The notes: generated by a model from the sequence alone, not told the origin. Shown: positions 1 to 6,351, numbered from the stretch's first letter. The stretch is DNA of 11,010 bases from Ignavibacteriaceae bacterium (GCA_025455085.1 JALONF010000143.1:1-11010), one strand, 5' to 3'. A program made the numbers and translations.

Positions 1-1835
1 AATAAATACAGAGCTTGGGCATAAAGTTGGTCAATATTAACCATTTTGTCTAAATCAATCGAAGTAACATCAATTGTTAAGAATCTTCTTGTACCTGTAA
101 TGTCAGTCAAAAACATATTACGGTTAACAGAGCCGATAAAAGAAGCTCTCCTCTTACACACCTCCGCTTGCCTGCCATAAGGTTTTCTAACAGTAACCTG
201 CTCGATGGTCATAAGCGATTTAAGATGTCCAATTTCATCACGTGTAGAAGATTCAAGTTCGTCAAGATTAATAATAAAAGATTCTGAAATTAAAATTTTA
301 GAGTCTTTGTCATTAGGATTAATTTGAGTAATTGCATAATATTTCTTAAGGGATTCTGGAATTAACTTTCCAATTATAGTTGTTTTTCCCACTCCCTGGG
401 GTCCTACAAGAACGATGCAATTATGATTAAGTCCCCTTCCTAAAGCACAGGCAGCAACACCAACAATCCACTTATTAAAATAAGTAAACCATATTTCAGT
501 TTGTTCCGGCTCAACTTGGATAAGATTTACGAATTGGTTAATATAATCCTCACCGTCCCATTCAGGTAAACTTTTAAAATAGCTTTTAAAGGGATGAAAG
601 TCTTTAACAAAATTAGAGCCAAGTATAGTTTGAATAGTTGTAAGGGTACATTTAACACCATGTTTTTTCAAGGTTCTCCAAATTTCATTAACGTGTCTGT
701 CGGTCAGAATATCAAACTCGGAAACACGGCTGTCTTTAATCCTGAACTCAATATAAGATTTAACGATATTATAACGAAGTTCATAATTTTTACTTAAGTA
801 ATCTTCAATCAAATCAATCTCAGTTATTTTGCGACCTCCAAATAAGTCGTTCTGGTCTTTTACCTCCTTCTTTTCTTCTTTGGTCTTCCTCTTCCCATTT
901 GTTCCTAATTTCCCATATCCCCTATCCACCAGAGCTTTTGCCGCTTCCCTGAAATCTCCTCCATGCTTCAGTAAAGTGTAAACAGCAAACCTATCATAAG
1001 TCCTTCCTGATTCAAACGGAAATGAGTTGGTGGAGAAACAATATAACTTATCCTTTATGTAATTAAATGTCGCTGAGATACCCTTCTCTTTCCCGGGTCG
1101 TCTCCATAGCTCCTTATTTCCCTGGTAACCAACCAATGTCCAACCAAACTCTTTAAGCTCACCTGAAACGTCCCCTTGCTCATTAAAAGCATCCCCGGGG
1201 CGGTCACGCTGAGTATATTCCGTGTGTTCAACAGGTCTGCTCTGATTCGCATCCTCCACTTCATTAAAAGACCTGGACACCTCAAGTAAAAATTCACGGT
1301 CATCAGGCGAAATAACCTGTACATTCGTAAACTGTCCCTGAATCAATTCATAACCGGGTGAGGGTGAGATTAAAGCATATCCTCCTTCACCTCGTGTCTC
1401 AATAATAGTATCCTGTTCCTTCTCCGACTTCCACCGCTTCGCAAGTTTGAGGTTGCCTTCAACAGAGGTGCATCTGTAAATGATATGATACCCGCCTGAT
1501 TGCGTTTTCTGAATAACAAATTTATCAGGCAGGTCCGGAGAGGATGCTTTAATCAATTCGAGCCATTCATAAAAAATCTGCTCAGCATCGCCCTGATGAT
1601 TGTCAATATCAATTATTTCCACATTGCCCGAGACTTTGCCGCCGATTAAAGCAACAGCATAATCACCTTTAGAGAACCACGTTTCAACCAGTTCCGGAGA
1701 TGGTAATTTTTCCTGCCATGCTTTCCATTGTATAACCGGTCTCTTGCTTTCCAGTATCGTTGGAATAATTGACAATCCTGCTTGTACGTAACTTTTAGCC
1801 GCTTCTTTTACCATATATCTAATCTCATCATTCAT
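1..1835 (-). CDS. Prim-Pol / VapE-type primase-helicase (3' end outside window)
   Basis: Replication initiation protein that would both synthesise primers and unwind DNA at a phage or plasmid origin. I translated 611 codons before the window edge, and no stop is reached. The N-terminal part looks like a bifunctional primase/polymerase (Prim-Pol) domain: IDIDN with metal-binding D76 and D78, SGGYH with H117, and TRGEGGY at about 147-153. The C-terminal part is a VapE/D5-like superfamily 3 ATPase: Walker A GPQGVGKTT at 478-486, Walker B NLDE ending D525-E526, then the FIGSVNRNMF and TGTRRFL segments that carry sensor and arginine-finger residues in this family. ATG at 1835 is the first in-frame start after the upstream gene, but its ribosome site is weak (TAAGAAATTA). 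It lies 48 nt after the exonuclease gene, which fits a replication operon. Family is well supported; the C-terminal end is unseen. Confidence 0.93.
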   Translation of the reverse strand, partial: MNDEIRYMVKEAAKSYVQAGLSIIPTILESKRPVIQWKAWQEKLPSPELVETWFSKGDYAVALIGGKVSGNVEIIDIDNHQGDAEQIFYEWLELIKASSPDLPDKFVIQKTQSGGYHIIYRCTSVEGNLKLAKRWKSEKEQDTIIETRGEGGYALISPSPGYELIQGQFTNVQVISPDDREFLLEVSRSFNEVEDANQSRPVEHTEYTQRDRPGDAFNEQGDVSGELKEFGWTLVGYQGNKELWRRPGKEKGISATFNYIKDKLYCFSTNSFPFESGRTYDRFAVYTLLKHGGDFREAAKALVDRGYGKLGTNGKRKTKEEKKEVKDQNDLFGGRKITEIDLIEDYLSKNYELRYNIVKSYIEFRIKDSRVSEFDILTDRHVNEIWRTLKKHGVKCTLTTIQTILGSNFVKDFHPFKSYFKSLPEWDGEDYINQFVNLIQVEPEQTEIWFTYFNKWIVGVAACALGRGLNHNCIVLVGPQGVGKTTIIGKLIPESLKKYYAITQINPNDKDSKILISESFIINLDELESSTRDEIGHLKSLMTIEQVTVRKPYGRQAEVCKRRASFIGSVNRNMFLTDITGTRRFLTIDVTSIDLDKMVNIDQLYAQALYL

Positions 1836-1883
1836 TTAATTTCTTACGCTAACGTGCAATGTATTTAGTTAAAAGTCAAGGCA

Positions 1884-2459
1884 TTAATTTCCATTCTTAA
1901 AAAATAATCCATGTAATTTTGCCAATAGTTCTCTCGTCGCTCTGATATCTCCTAAAGCATCGTGAGCTTTCAGCTCAATCTCAAAATGTTGACAGACAGT
2001 AGCAAGTTTATAATTAGGTAAATTTATCCGGTTGCAATAATCGAGATAATATAAAAGAGGAAGAGGATCAATCTTTTTCCAATTGACCCAGGAACCGAAA
2101 TAAACATCATTATTCTTTTGGAAAAATTGTTGTAGAAATCTCAGGTCAAATTCAACATTATAACCTGCAGGAGTAAATTTATCTTCTTTGTTATATTTGT
2201 CAATATATTTTGAGAAGATATCTATTACTCTCAAGTATATTTCACCCGGCTCCGGAAAGGTTTTAAGCTGTTCGACATTATAACCATGAATATCGAGAGC
2301 TTCCTGAGAAATATTATCATAATTGAAGGGCTGAACTTTAAACTCAAACTCTTCCTGAACGACACCATAAATAACAATGATGCCTGCAATCTGAATGATG
2401 TCATTTTGTTTCTCATCCAAACCGGTTGTTTCTGTGTCGAAGTATAATACTTTTTTCAT
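1884..2459 (-). CDS. DnaQ-like DEDDh 3'-5' exonuclease
   Basis: Predicted 3'-5' exonuclease of the DEDDh (DnaQ/epsilon) superfamily, 191 residues, i.e. a catalytic domain without polymerase or other fused parts. All three Exo motifs are visible: Exo I FDTETTGL with D8 and E10, Exo II YNVEFDLRF with D105, and Exo III HDALGD with H166 and D171. The family removes nucleotides from 3' ends. Next to a primase-helicase, proofreading or trimming of replication intermediates is the likely job, though small-RNA or dNMP turnover cannot be excluded. ATG is preceded by GGAG at good spacing, inside the end of the radical SAM gene, whose stop is directly adjacent (no intergenic base). This indicates coupled translation. 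Confidence 0.93.
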   Translation of the reverse strand: MKKVLYFDTETTGLDEKQNDIIQIAGIIVIYGVVQEEFEFKVQPFNYDNISQEALDIHGYNVEQLKTFPEPGEIYLRVIDIFSKYIDKYNKEDKFTPAGYNVEFDLRFLQQFFQKNNDVYFGSWVNWKKIDPLPLLYYLDYCNRINLPNYKLATVCQHFEIELKAHDALGDIRATRELLAKLHGLFFKNGN

Positions 2460-3143
2460 TTAATCTCCATTCAAATATTTTAAACAATCTTTTTTAAACA
2501 CATATTTTTTCCCTTTCTCATCAAGCAAATTCTTAATCTCAATCAACCGGCTCCAATCCTCATTTGATTTGTGGTGATTAAGAATGCCGATTTTGTATTC
2601 GTCAGTAAAATCTGAACTTCTTTTTATCAATTCAAGTGCATCATATATTGTAATAATTGGTTCGAGAGAAACCCATGTGCTAATACCAAATTGTTTAGCT
2701 TTTTTTAAATTATTAATCCGTTCGTTAGGTGAAGCTGTATCAGGTTCGTAATCATGTGAACTTAACATGTGTTCATAGGTTAAACTCACTCCGATTTTTG
2801 TTGTTTCAATATTTTTTACAATTAATTCAAAAGCCGGTGTAAACTGAATACGTGCCGCTTTCGTCAGCAAATTAACTTTAATCTCATGCCTGTATAGTAT
2901 CTCCAAAACATCCTCAAGCCCAGGGATGAATGGGTCATGCAGGAATGACAGCAGAACGAACTTATCTTTATCTTGAAACTGCTTTGCTGATTTCTCGATA
3001 ATGTCCAAGTCAATCGGCACATCCTTAGCACGTGGCATTTTCTTAGTGTAGCAATACCAACAATCATAAATGCAACGATTCTGAAAGTTGAGAGCATAAT
3101 CAGCGTACTCAGCGGCTCTGCCTGTTGGTTTATATATTTTCAA
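2460..3143 (-). CDS. Radical SAM protein, SplB-like (COG1533 type)
   Basis: Radical S-adenosylmethionine enzyme of 227 residues. The 4Fe-4S cluster motif CX3CX2C is C24, C28, C31 (CIYDCWYCY). Other family marks are the N-terminal TGRAAEYADYALNFQN, the strand FLHDPF at 68-72, the SPNERI segment near 138-143 and WVSLEP at 157-162. This layout resembles the spore-photoproduct-lyase-like/COG1533 group. The substrate cannot be read from sequence, and a nucleic-acid or nucleotide target is only a guess from context. The start is TTG at 3143: a stop lies three codons upstream in frame and the next ATG (M36) would remove the cluster motif. It overlaps the preceding small gene by 14 nt and has no clear Shine-Dalgarno, so translational coupling is likely. 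The stop abuts the exonuclease start. Confidence 0.87.
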   Translation of the reverse strand: MKIYKPTGRAAEYADYALNFQNRCIYDCWYCYTKKMPRAKDVPIDLDIIEKSAKQFQDKDKFVLLSFLHDPFIPGLEDVLEILYRHEIKVNLLTKAARIQFTPAFELIVKNIETTKIGVSLTYEHMLSSHDYEPDTASPNERINNLKKAKQFGISTWVSLEPIITIYDALELIKRSSDFTDEYKIGILNHHKSNEDWSRLIEIKNLLDEKGKKYVFKKDCLKYLNGD

Positions 3144-3309
3144 TCTGTGTCATTAAATATTCTTGAACATCATCATCCTCACTGAGATAGTGCAAAACCC
3201 TCTTTTCTGTCTCAGTAAGCTCGGTTTGAATTTTTGAATATAACTCATAATAAAGTTTTATCTTCAGTGCTGTTAGTAAATCAAGTTCATCTGGTAATTT
3301 GTAACTCAT
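3130..3309 (-). CDS. Small hypothetical protein (59 aa)
   Basis: Unrecognised acidic protein, mostly helical by composition (LDLLTALKIKLYYELYSKIQ, then ETEKRVLHYLSEDDD). I chose ATG at 3309 rather than the in-frame TTG at 3321. The ATG forms an ATGA overlap with the stop of the upstream membrane-protein gene, an arrangement used repeatedly in this operon. The TTG choice would add four residues (MGEE). Its 3' end overlaps the radical SAM start by 14 nt. The ETEKRVLHYLSED segment has the look of a short helical DNA- or protein-binding piece, but no family is identifiable. Confidence 0.7.
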   Translation of the reverse strand: MSYKLPDELDLLTALKIKLYYELYSKIQTELTETEKRVLHYLSEDDDVQEYLMTQIENI

Positions 3310-3530
3310 TTCCTCACCCAATAATTATAAATTCCCTGTATCCAGGAATAAGTAAAAAAAAATGTTAAAAAGAAAATCCCCCATTGCTTATTTACATAAG
3401 AAGTATAGAGCCAAAGGGGTTGTCCGATAAGACAAATAATATACCCCCATCTTTTCCAATGTTCCCTGCGGCTTATAAACCAAGCGCCGGTAGCACTTGT
3501 TATAAATATTATTATTTGAATTATGTCCAT
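3306..3530 (-). CDS. Small phage membrane protein, about three TM segments
   Basis: A 74-residue, strongly hydrophobic protein. Segments at about 3-19 (IIQIIIFITSATGAWFI), 30-46 (YIICLIGQPLWLYTSYV) and 50-69 (WGIFFLTFFFTYSWIQGIY) are likely membrane-spanning. They are separated by a basic loop, SRREHWKRW, which should face the cytoplasm. Small tryptophan-rich membrane proteins with a GQPLWLY-like centre occur in many phage early regions, and their role is unknown. GAAAGGTAAA precedes the ATG. The start sits 3 nt after the remnant of the methyltransferase C-terminus, suggesting that this was the original downstream neighbour of the full-length enzyme. The stop overlaps the next start as ATGA. 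Confidence 0.8.
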   Translation of the reverse strand: MDIIQIIIFITSATGAWFISRREHWKRWGYIICLIGQPLWLYTSYVNKQWGIFFLTFFFTYSWIQGIYNYWVRK

Positions 3531-3531
3531 T

Positions 3532-3582
3532 TTACCTTTCTAATATTTTTAATCCGACAGCAGCACACAATGCTTTAGCCAT
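3532..3582 (-). pseudogene. Out-of-frame remnant of a C5 methyltransferase C-terminus
   Basis: Read in a different frame from the methyltransferase open reading frame, this stretch gives MAKALCAAVGLKILER and then TAA, 1 nt before the ATG of the next gene. C5 cytosine methyltransferases commonly end with a motif X of the form GN.V....AKAL followed by a short helix. The remnant matches the end of that pattern (AKAL plus helix). I read it as the surviving 3' tip after an internal deletion that removed the target-recognition domain and motifs VIII-X. The identification rests on a short segment and knowledge of the family, so it remains an inference. Confidence 0.5.
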
Positions 3583-4073
3583 CTTAAATATAATTTTCCT
3601 TTATCTCTGCTAATTGGTTTACCATGTTCAGTAACATCTCCCCAGGACATAAACTCCTCAACATTTTCAATCTGAATGAAATGAGGATTCAATTCATTAA
3701 TATATCTATAAAGATGTTCAGCAAGAGTCCTTGAATCAGCATCCCTGGACTTTCCACCTTTTGCCTTACTGAAATTAGTGCACTCCAAAGAAGCCCAGAG
3801 AACCAGGTAAGAACCGGGATACTTCTTTAACATTTTCTTAGAATACTCAACCAGGTCAGTAATATCAAGTGTCCTGATATCCTCAGTATAATGAAGAGCA
3901 TTGGGATGATTAGCCTCATGGGAAGCAATAGCATTTTTGTCATGGTTAACACAGGCAATAACTTTAGCAAGTTTGTTCTTATTAATGGTAGCCGATTCAA
4001 CTCCTGTAGATGTACCACCGGCACCACAGAATAAATCAATATATAATAGCTTTATTTTATTATTTTTTCTCAA
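3549..4073 (-). pseudogene. Truncated C5 cytosine DNA methyltransferase (N-terminal part)
   Basis: The N-terminal half of a DNA (cytosine-5) methyltransferase, 174 residues against roughly 300-450 in the family. Motif I is DLFCGAGG at 13-20 (SAM binding), motif II is around VNHD (42-45), EDIRTLD at 64-70 matches motif III, motif IV is ASLECTNFSKAKGG with catalytic C98, and motif VI is IENVEEF with E136. The usual PPC is replaced by LEC, as in a phage-associated subtype. After WLKHC at 165-169 the protein ends abruptly (VLLSD). The target-recognition domain and motifs VII-X are missing, so methylation is unlikely. The start is TTG, overlapping the upstream stop as TTGA. A full-length version would methylate phage DNA against host restriction. 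Confidence 0.85.
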
Positions 4074-4258
4074 TTCACTTTCTCTTTAATCTTAAAAAAA
4101 TACCATTCATTATTTTTGTTCTTTGATTCTAATATTGTTCTACCGTTTTTAACTTTCTTCTTTGCTTTAACTAAGTTCTCAGAAGACAAATCAAGCCGTT
4201 CAACTTCCTTCAATTCAGAAGGGTAACGGTGATACAATATGATTTCTTTGATTACCAT
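4070..4258 (-). CDS. Small basic hypothetical protein (62 aa)
   Basis: Unrecognised lysine-rich protein (VKAKKKVKNGRTILESKNKNNEWYFFKIKEKVN in outline). Its pattern is a short strand, a helix and then two strands ending with aromatic WYFF. The ATG follows the upstream stop with no spacing and lacks a close Shine-Dalgarno (AAAAGG lies about 14 nt away), so reinitiation after the preceding gene is likely. The TGA overlaps the methyltransferase TTG start (TTGA). Being placed just before the methyltransferase does not by itself assign a role. Confidence 0.62.
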   Translation of the reverse strand: MVIKEIILYHRYPSELKEVERLDLSSENLVKAKKKVKNGRTILESKNKNNEWYFFKIKEKVN

Positions 4259-4843
4259 TTATGATTTCAATAACCTTTTTGCTACCATCAAATCATAAAG
4301 GTAACCCCAGAATTGAGTTACAAATTTTTTCTGAGTTTCCTCATCTTTATTAGCATTACTGCACTCAGTACATAGTTTTTCAAAATAATCAGAGAACAAA
4401 ACCTCAGTTTTGATTTTATCAATTCGTTTGTCGGTAACTCCCTTTGGTCTCTCGACACCATCGAAGTTGAGGAAGTAATCGAACCATTGTTCCCTCTCGG
4501 AATCGGTCTCAGCAGCGGGACCTAAGTCTAATGTCTGTTGTCTCACTTCCTGTGGAATAGCAATCTCCTCGAGGACTTCTTTTGTTTCTGGATGCAGATA
4601 GCTCATAGTACCTTTATCCCAATCCAAAACAGGAGTAATTGTTTCAGTCCTGGTTAAAATCTTAGTTGAGTATTGCCTGTGCAGTTCAGCAATCCTTTTC
4701 TCATTCGAATCAATACGTGGATTAATTCTTTTCTTTACGATATCAAGTTCAAATGCAAGACTGATATTTTCTTCGAGCAGCAGATTCTGTTCATCGGCAA
4801 TCTTTACTAATTCGTCAGCTGTGAGCTTATGTGTGTACTCCAT
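4259..4843 (-). CDS. Hypothetical protein, 3' half of a gene split by a duplication
   Basis: As it stands this is a 194-residue ORF. It has a helical, probably coiled-coil N-terminus (about 8-60), a strand-rich middle with TRTETITPVLDWDKGTMSYL near 64-83, and a C-terminal region around DYFLNFDGV, ending in a basic LMVAKRLLKS. The coiled-coil plus ETKEVL-type layout resembles anonymous phage early proteins I cannot name. The ATG at 4843 has no Shine-Dalgarno (CATGCTAAGAAC precedes it), unlike nearly all neighbours. The reading frame is open upstream through a proline/glutamate/glutamine linker (SSEPEQQPEPEK). It joins the frame of the 4899-5357 ORF exactly once one copy of a 25-bp tandem repeat is removed. 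I therefore regard it as the C-terminal domain of a 357-residue ancestral protein. Confidence 0.75.
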   Translation of the reverse strand: MEYTHKLTADELVKIADEQNLLLEENISLAFELDIVKKRINPRIDSNEKRIAELHRQYSTKILTRTETITPVLDWDKGTMSYLHPETKEVLEEIAIPQEVRQQTLDLGPAAETDSEREQWFDYFLNFDGVERPKGVTDKRIDKIKTEVLFSDYFEKLCTECSNANKDEETQKKFVTQFWGYLYDLMVAKRLLKS

Positions 4844-4894
4844 GTTCTTAGCATGGGTTACTTTCTCAGGTTCAGGTTGTTGTTCGGGTTCTGA

Positions 4895-4943
4895 AGATTT
4901 ACCTTGATATTCTTGGAAAAGATTTACCTTGATATTCTTGGAA
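4895..4943. repeat. 25-bp tandem duplication that breaks a reading frame
   Basis: A 24-nt string beginning AGATTTACCTTG occurs identically at 4895-4918 and 4920-4943, giving a period of 25. Because 25 is not a multiple of three, the second copy shifts the minus-strand frame and creates a stop (TAA at 4899-4901) just after QEYQGKSFPRISR. With one copy the frame runs from 5357 to 4259 without a stop. It may be a slipped-strand duplication or an assembly artefact. Confidence 0.9.
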
Positions 4944-5357
4944 TGCAGTCATGATTACTTTTGTTGTTTCATCATGTCCAACAATACAATCAATTGTGTC
5001 TATCTTATTTTTGTAAACAATATCAATACCATCAACTGTATTGGATTCATCTTTATAATATTCGATAGATTCAATTCTGCCTTCCCGAATATCATTCAAT
5101 AATTGTTCTTTAATTGATAAATCAAATGAATCGTTCTTTTCAACTTTCTTGACTTCATAATCATAAAGCAAATCATCAAAGTTGATTTTATGTAATTCAC
5201 CTGTTTCAATATTTTTAAAAGAACCTGTTTTTCCTTTAATTAATATTAAGATAAAAGATGATTTGTATCCGGTATTTTTATTTATAAACTGATATATCGA
5301 ATCTTTAATGAACTGAAGTTCTTCCGCTTTTGCTGGTATTTCTTTTTTATTTTTCAT
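4899..5357 (-). CDS. Hypothetical protein, 5' half of a gene split by a duplication
   Basis: Unrecognised 152-residue ORF. Alternating strands and helices include SSFILILIKGKTGSF near 34-48, IKEQLLNDIREGRIESIEYY near 82-101 and GIDIVYKNKIDTIDCIVG near 110-127, a compact alpha/beta look. The last residues, QGKSFPRISR, come from the second copy of a 25-bp duplication. In the single-copy state the protein would continue as QGKSSEPEQQPEPEK into the 4259-4843 ORF. The start is well supported: AAAGGAAATAAAA precedes the ATG, and the upstream small gene ends in an ATGA overlap. Function is unknown; position between the small orphans and the modification/replication genes suggests an early phage protein. 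Confidence 0.75.
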   Translation of the reverse strand: MKNKKEIPAKAEELQFIKDSIYQFINKNTGYKSSFILILIKGKTGSFKNIETGELHKINFDDLLYDYEVKKVEKNDSFDLSIKEQLLNDIREGRIESIEYYKDESNTVDGIDIVYKNKIDTIDCIVGHDETTKVIMTAFQEYQGKSFPRISR

Positions 5358-5533
5358 TTTTTATTTCCTTTCATTAGTTTATTATCAATAAATTGTTTGG
5401 CTTGTTTTACTGTGTTAAAATGATATCTGACAGGTATGATTACAGTAACCATATCATGATATTCCTTATCCTGTGGATTAATATTAAATCCTTTATAATT
5501 TTCAATTTCGATTTCAGGTTTAATTTCACTCAT
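5354..5533 (-). CDS. Small hypothetical protein (59 aa)
   Basis: A short gene I translated by hand: it starts MSEIKPEIEIENYKGFNINP, passes through TVIIPVRYHFNTVKQAKQFI and ends LMKGNKK. The pattern of a YKGF strand, further strands and an AKQFID helix resembles small phage orphans of the 'Y.G..I ... AK.FID' type, which have no known role. Support comes from a GAGGTAAAC ribosome site upstream of the ATG, a 3-nt gap from the previous gene, and a TGA overlapping the next ATG as ATGA. These features make it a real operon member despite its length. Confidence 0.75.
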   Translation of the reverse strand: MSEIKPEIEIENYKGFNINPQDKEYHDMVTVIIPVRYHFNTVKQAKQFIDNKLMKGNKK

Positions 5534-5536
5534 TGT

Positions 5537-5761
5537 TTACCTCAAGTTCTTGTGGCATAATAATTTTTCTCTGCACTGGCTCCTTCGGTTGTTTCCTTGC
5601 TTCATCATGTTTATTACATGCTTCTTTGGCATCTGACCTTTGAAAGAGAACTCCCAGTGGCTGTTGACAGGGATGATATGATAAAACTCACCGTTTATAT
5701 AATCGGTGCTGTAAAATGTTACATCATTAATCGGTGAGTGTTTTCTGTGAAAATTTAACAT
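5537..5761 (-). CDS. Small hypothetical protein (74 aa)
   Basis: Unrecognised. The N-terminal 45 residues look like a small beta-rich fold with aromatics (DVTFYSTDYINGEFYHIIPV, then HWEFSFKGQMP). The C-terminus is a basic tail rich in K, R and N with two cysteines (CREKLLCHKNLR). AAGGAAATCAA gives a good ribosome site before the ATG. It sits 15 nt after the preceding gene and 3 nt before the next, consistent with one transcript. Coding status rests on spacing and ribosome site, not on homology. Confidence 0.65.
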   Translation of the reverse strand: MLNFHRKHSPINDVTFYSTDYINGEFYHIIPVNSHWEFSFKGQMPKKHVINMMKQGNNRRSQCREKLLCHKNLR

Positions 5762-5776
5762 TTGATTTCCTTATAA

Positions 5777-5992
5777 TTATATTGATTGTGTAACTTTACC
5801 TTCAAATTTCAAACAACTTGGATGCACACATTCGATTTGTCCATCTTCATGCTCAATTATACCAGTTGTATAATTAGAAATTCCACCATTATTATCTTCA
5901 ATAATTTCCAAACCCCATTGATGAAATTTTACTTTATGTTGATTCTTCATATAATCAGTATAGATTGCGATTCTAAAAGTCTTGACTTCCAT
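5777..5992 (-). CDS. Small hypothetical protein (71 aa)
   Basis: Unrecognised. The sequence suggests a small all-beta protein: KTFRIAIYTDYM, KVKFHQWGLEII, TTGIIEHEDGQIECVHP and LKFEGKV would be strands. AAGGAGAATACTA before the ATG is one of the strongest Shine-Dalgarno sites here. It is the first protein gene after the structured non-coding island, so a stable stem at 6025-6089 lies in its leader and ends 32 nt before the start codon. If that stem regulates anything, this gene and the orphans behind it are the targets. Confidence 0.7.
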   Translation of the reverse strand: MEVKTFRIAIYTDYMKNQHKVKFHQWGLEIIEDNNGGISNYTTGIIEHEDGQIECVHPSCLKFEGKVTQSI

Positions 5993-6024
5993 TAGTATTC
6001 TCCTTGAATATTTTATTAATAATT

Positions 6025-6089
6025 CAGCAGAGCAGTTGGTTGTGCGAATAGGTTAAATCCCCAAAAAGAACGATTCTACTACTCTGCTG
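6025..6089 (-). ncRNA. 12-bp stem structure in the leader of the 5992 gene
   Basis: On the minus strand, CAGCAGAGTAGT (6089-6078) pairs with ACTGCTCTGCTG (6036-6025). The 12 pairs include one U-G wobble, which would be an A-C mismatch on the plus strand, so the fold belongs to the minus-strand transcript. The 41-nt loop contains a small AGAA/TTCT hairpin (6075-6065) and a GGGGATTTAACC segment. No U-run follows, so it is a poor terminator. It could be a structured leader, an RNA-processing site behind the tRNA-like element, or a degenerate tRNA: the closing stem is tRNA-like in length but no T-loop is seen. Confidence 0.5.
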
Positions 6090-6098
6090 TTTAATTTG

Positions 6099-6239
6099 AG
6101 GGTGAGGCAGGATTTGAACCTGCAACCCAGTATATGATGCTTCATCGGGAGTTGCTGAATTGCAACAGGACGTCTGTACTGGTCATTCTCCTGCTTCCCT
6201 CCACATTCATAATAACATCTACCAATCTGCCACTCACCC
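6099..6239 (-). tRNA. tRNA-like element with oversized centre (141 nt, possibly interrupted or pseudo)
   Basis: A perfect 7-bp acceptor stem, GGGTGAG (6239-6233) with CTCACCC (6106-6100), encloses a canonical T-arm: GCAGG, loop TTCAAAT, CCTGC (6123-6107). The 5' side has TG at positions 8-9 and a D-arm-like GCA-loop-TGT with the invariant GG (6230-6215). The distance between D-arm and T-arm is about 90 nt, where roughly 23-40 are normal, and I find no 5-bp stem with a seven-base anticodon loop. The centre instead holds CCAGTA/TACTGG (6182-6177/6132-6127) and a GTTGC/GCAAC hairpin (6166-6151). CCA is not encoded (discriminator T, then CAA). It may be a tRNA with an insertion or intron, a pseudo-tRNA, or a tRNA mimic. 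No anticodon is assigned. Confidence 0.5.
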
Positions 6240-6250
6240 TGTCAAAGAAC

Positions 6251-6325
6251 AAAAAGAATCCGGCACGACTGACACAGCATTTGATGAAGTTCCCGAAAGG
6301 ACTAACGGGAATCAGCCATGCCGGA
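6251..6325 (-). terminator. Long-stem RNA structure with U-rich tail after the SSB-like gene
   Basis: On the minus strand TCCGGCATGGCTGA (6325-6312) pairs with TCAGTCGTGCCGGA (6272-6259) over 14 positions. Two are G-U wobbles that would be A-C mismatches on the plus strand, so the fold is specific to the RNA transcribed with the genes. Stacked inside is a perfect TTCCCG/CGGGAA hairpin (6311-6306/6295-6290) with a 10-nt loop, plus an unpaired 17-nt arm. TTCTTTTTG follows the stem (6258-6250). Position just after the SSB-like stop codon and the U-run suggest an intrinsic terminator. The size and inner hairpin also allow a small RNA with a terminator-like end. Confidence 0.6.
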
Positions 6326-6330
6326 GTTAT

Positions 6331-6351
6331 TAATCCACAATCGTGGGATTA
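6331..6351 (-). other. Short hairpin over the SSB-like stop codon
   Basis: TAATCCCAC and GTGGATTA on the minus strand pair with one bulged base around a GATT loop. The stop codon (TAA, 6351-6349) forms the first bases of the stem. It has no U-run. Its position immediately before the larger stem at 6325-6259 suggests a role in 3'-end stability or termination, but it could be chance. Confidence 0.35.

Noticed and set aside
1055..1324. 89-residue minus-strand ORF
   Set aside because: It lies inside the primase-helicase gene in another frame, which translates continuously with clear family motifs.
6099..6239. Miniature tmRNA
   Set aside because: It has tRNA-like ends, but is far shorter than tmRNA, has a D-stem-like arm, and shows no tag reading frame ending in a typical ALAA-like tail.
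6259..6325. Resemblance to an HDV-like ribozyme (CCGGCATGG start)
   Set aside because: The pairing is nested rather than the double pseudoknot of HDV-like ribozymes, and no P4 or catalytic cytosine context is visible.
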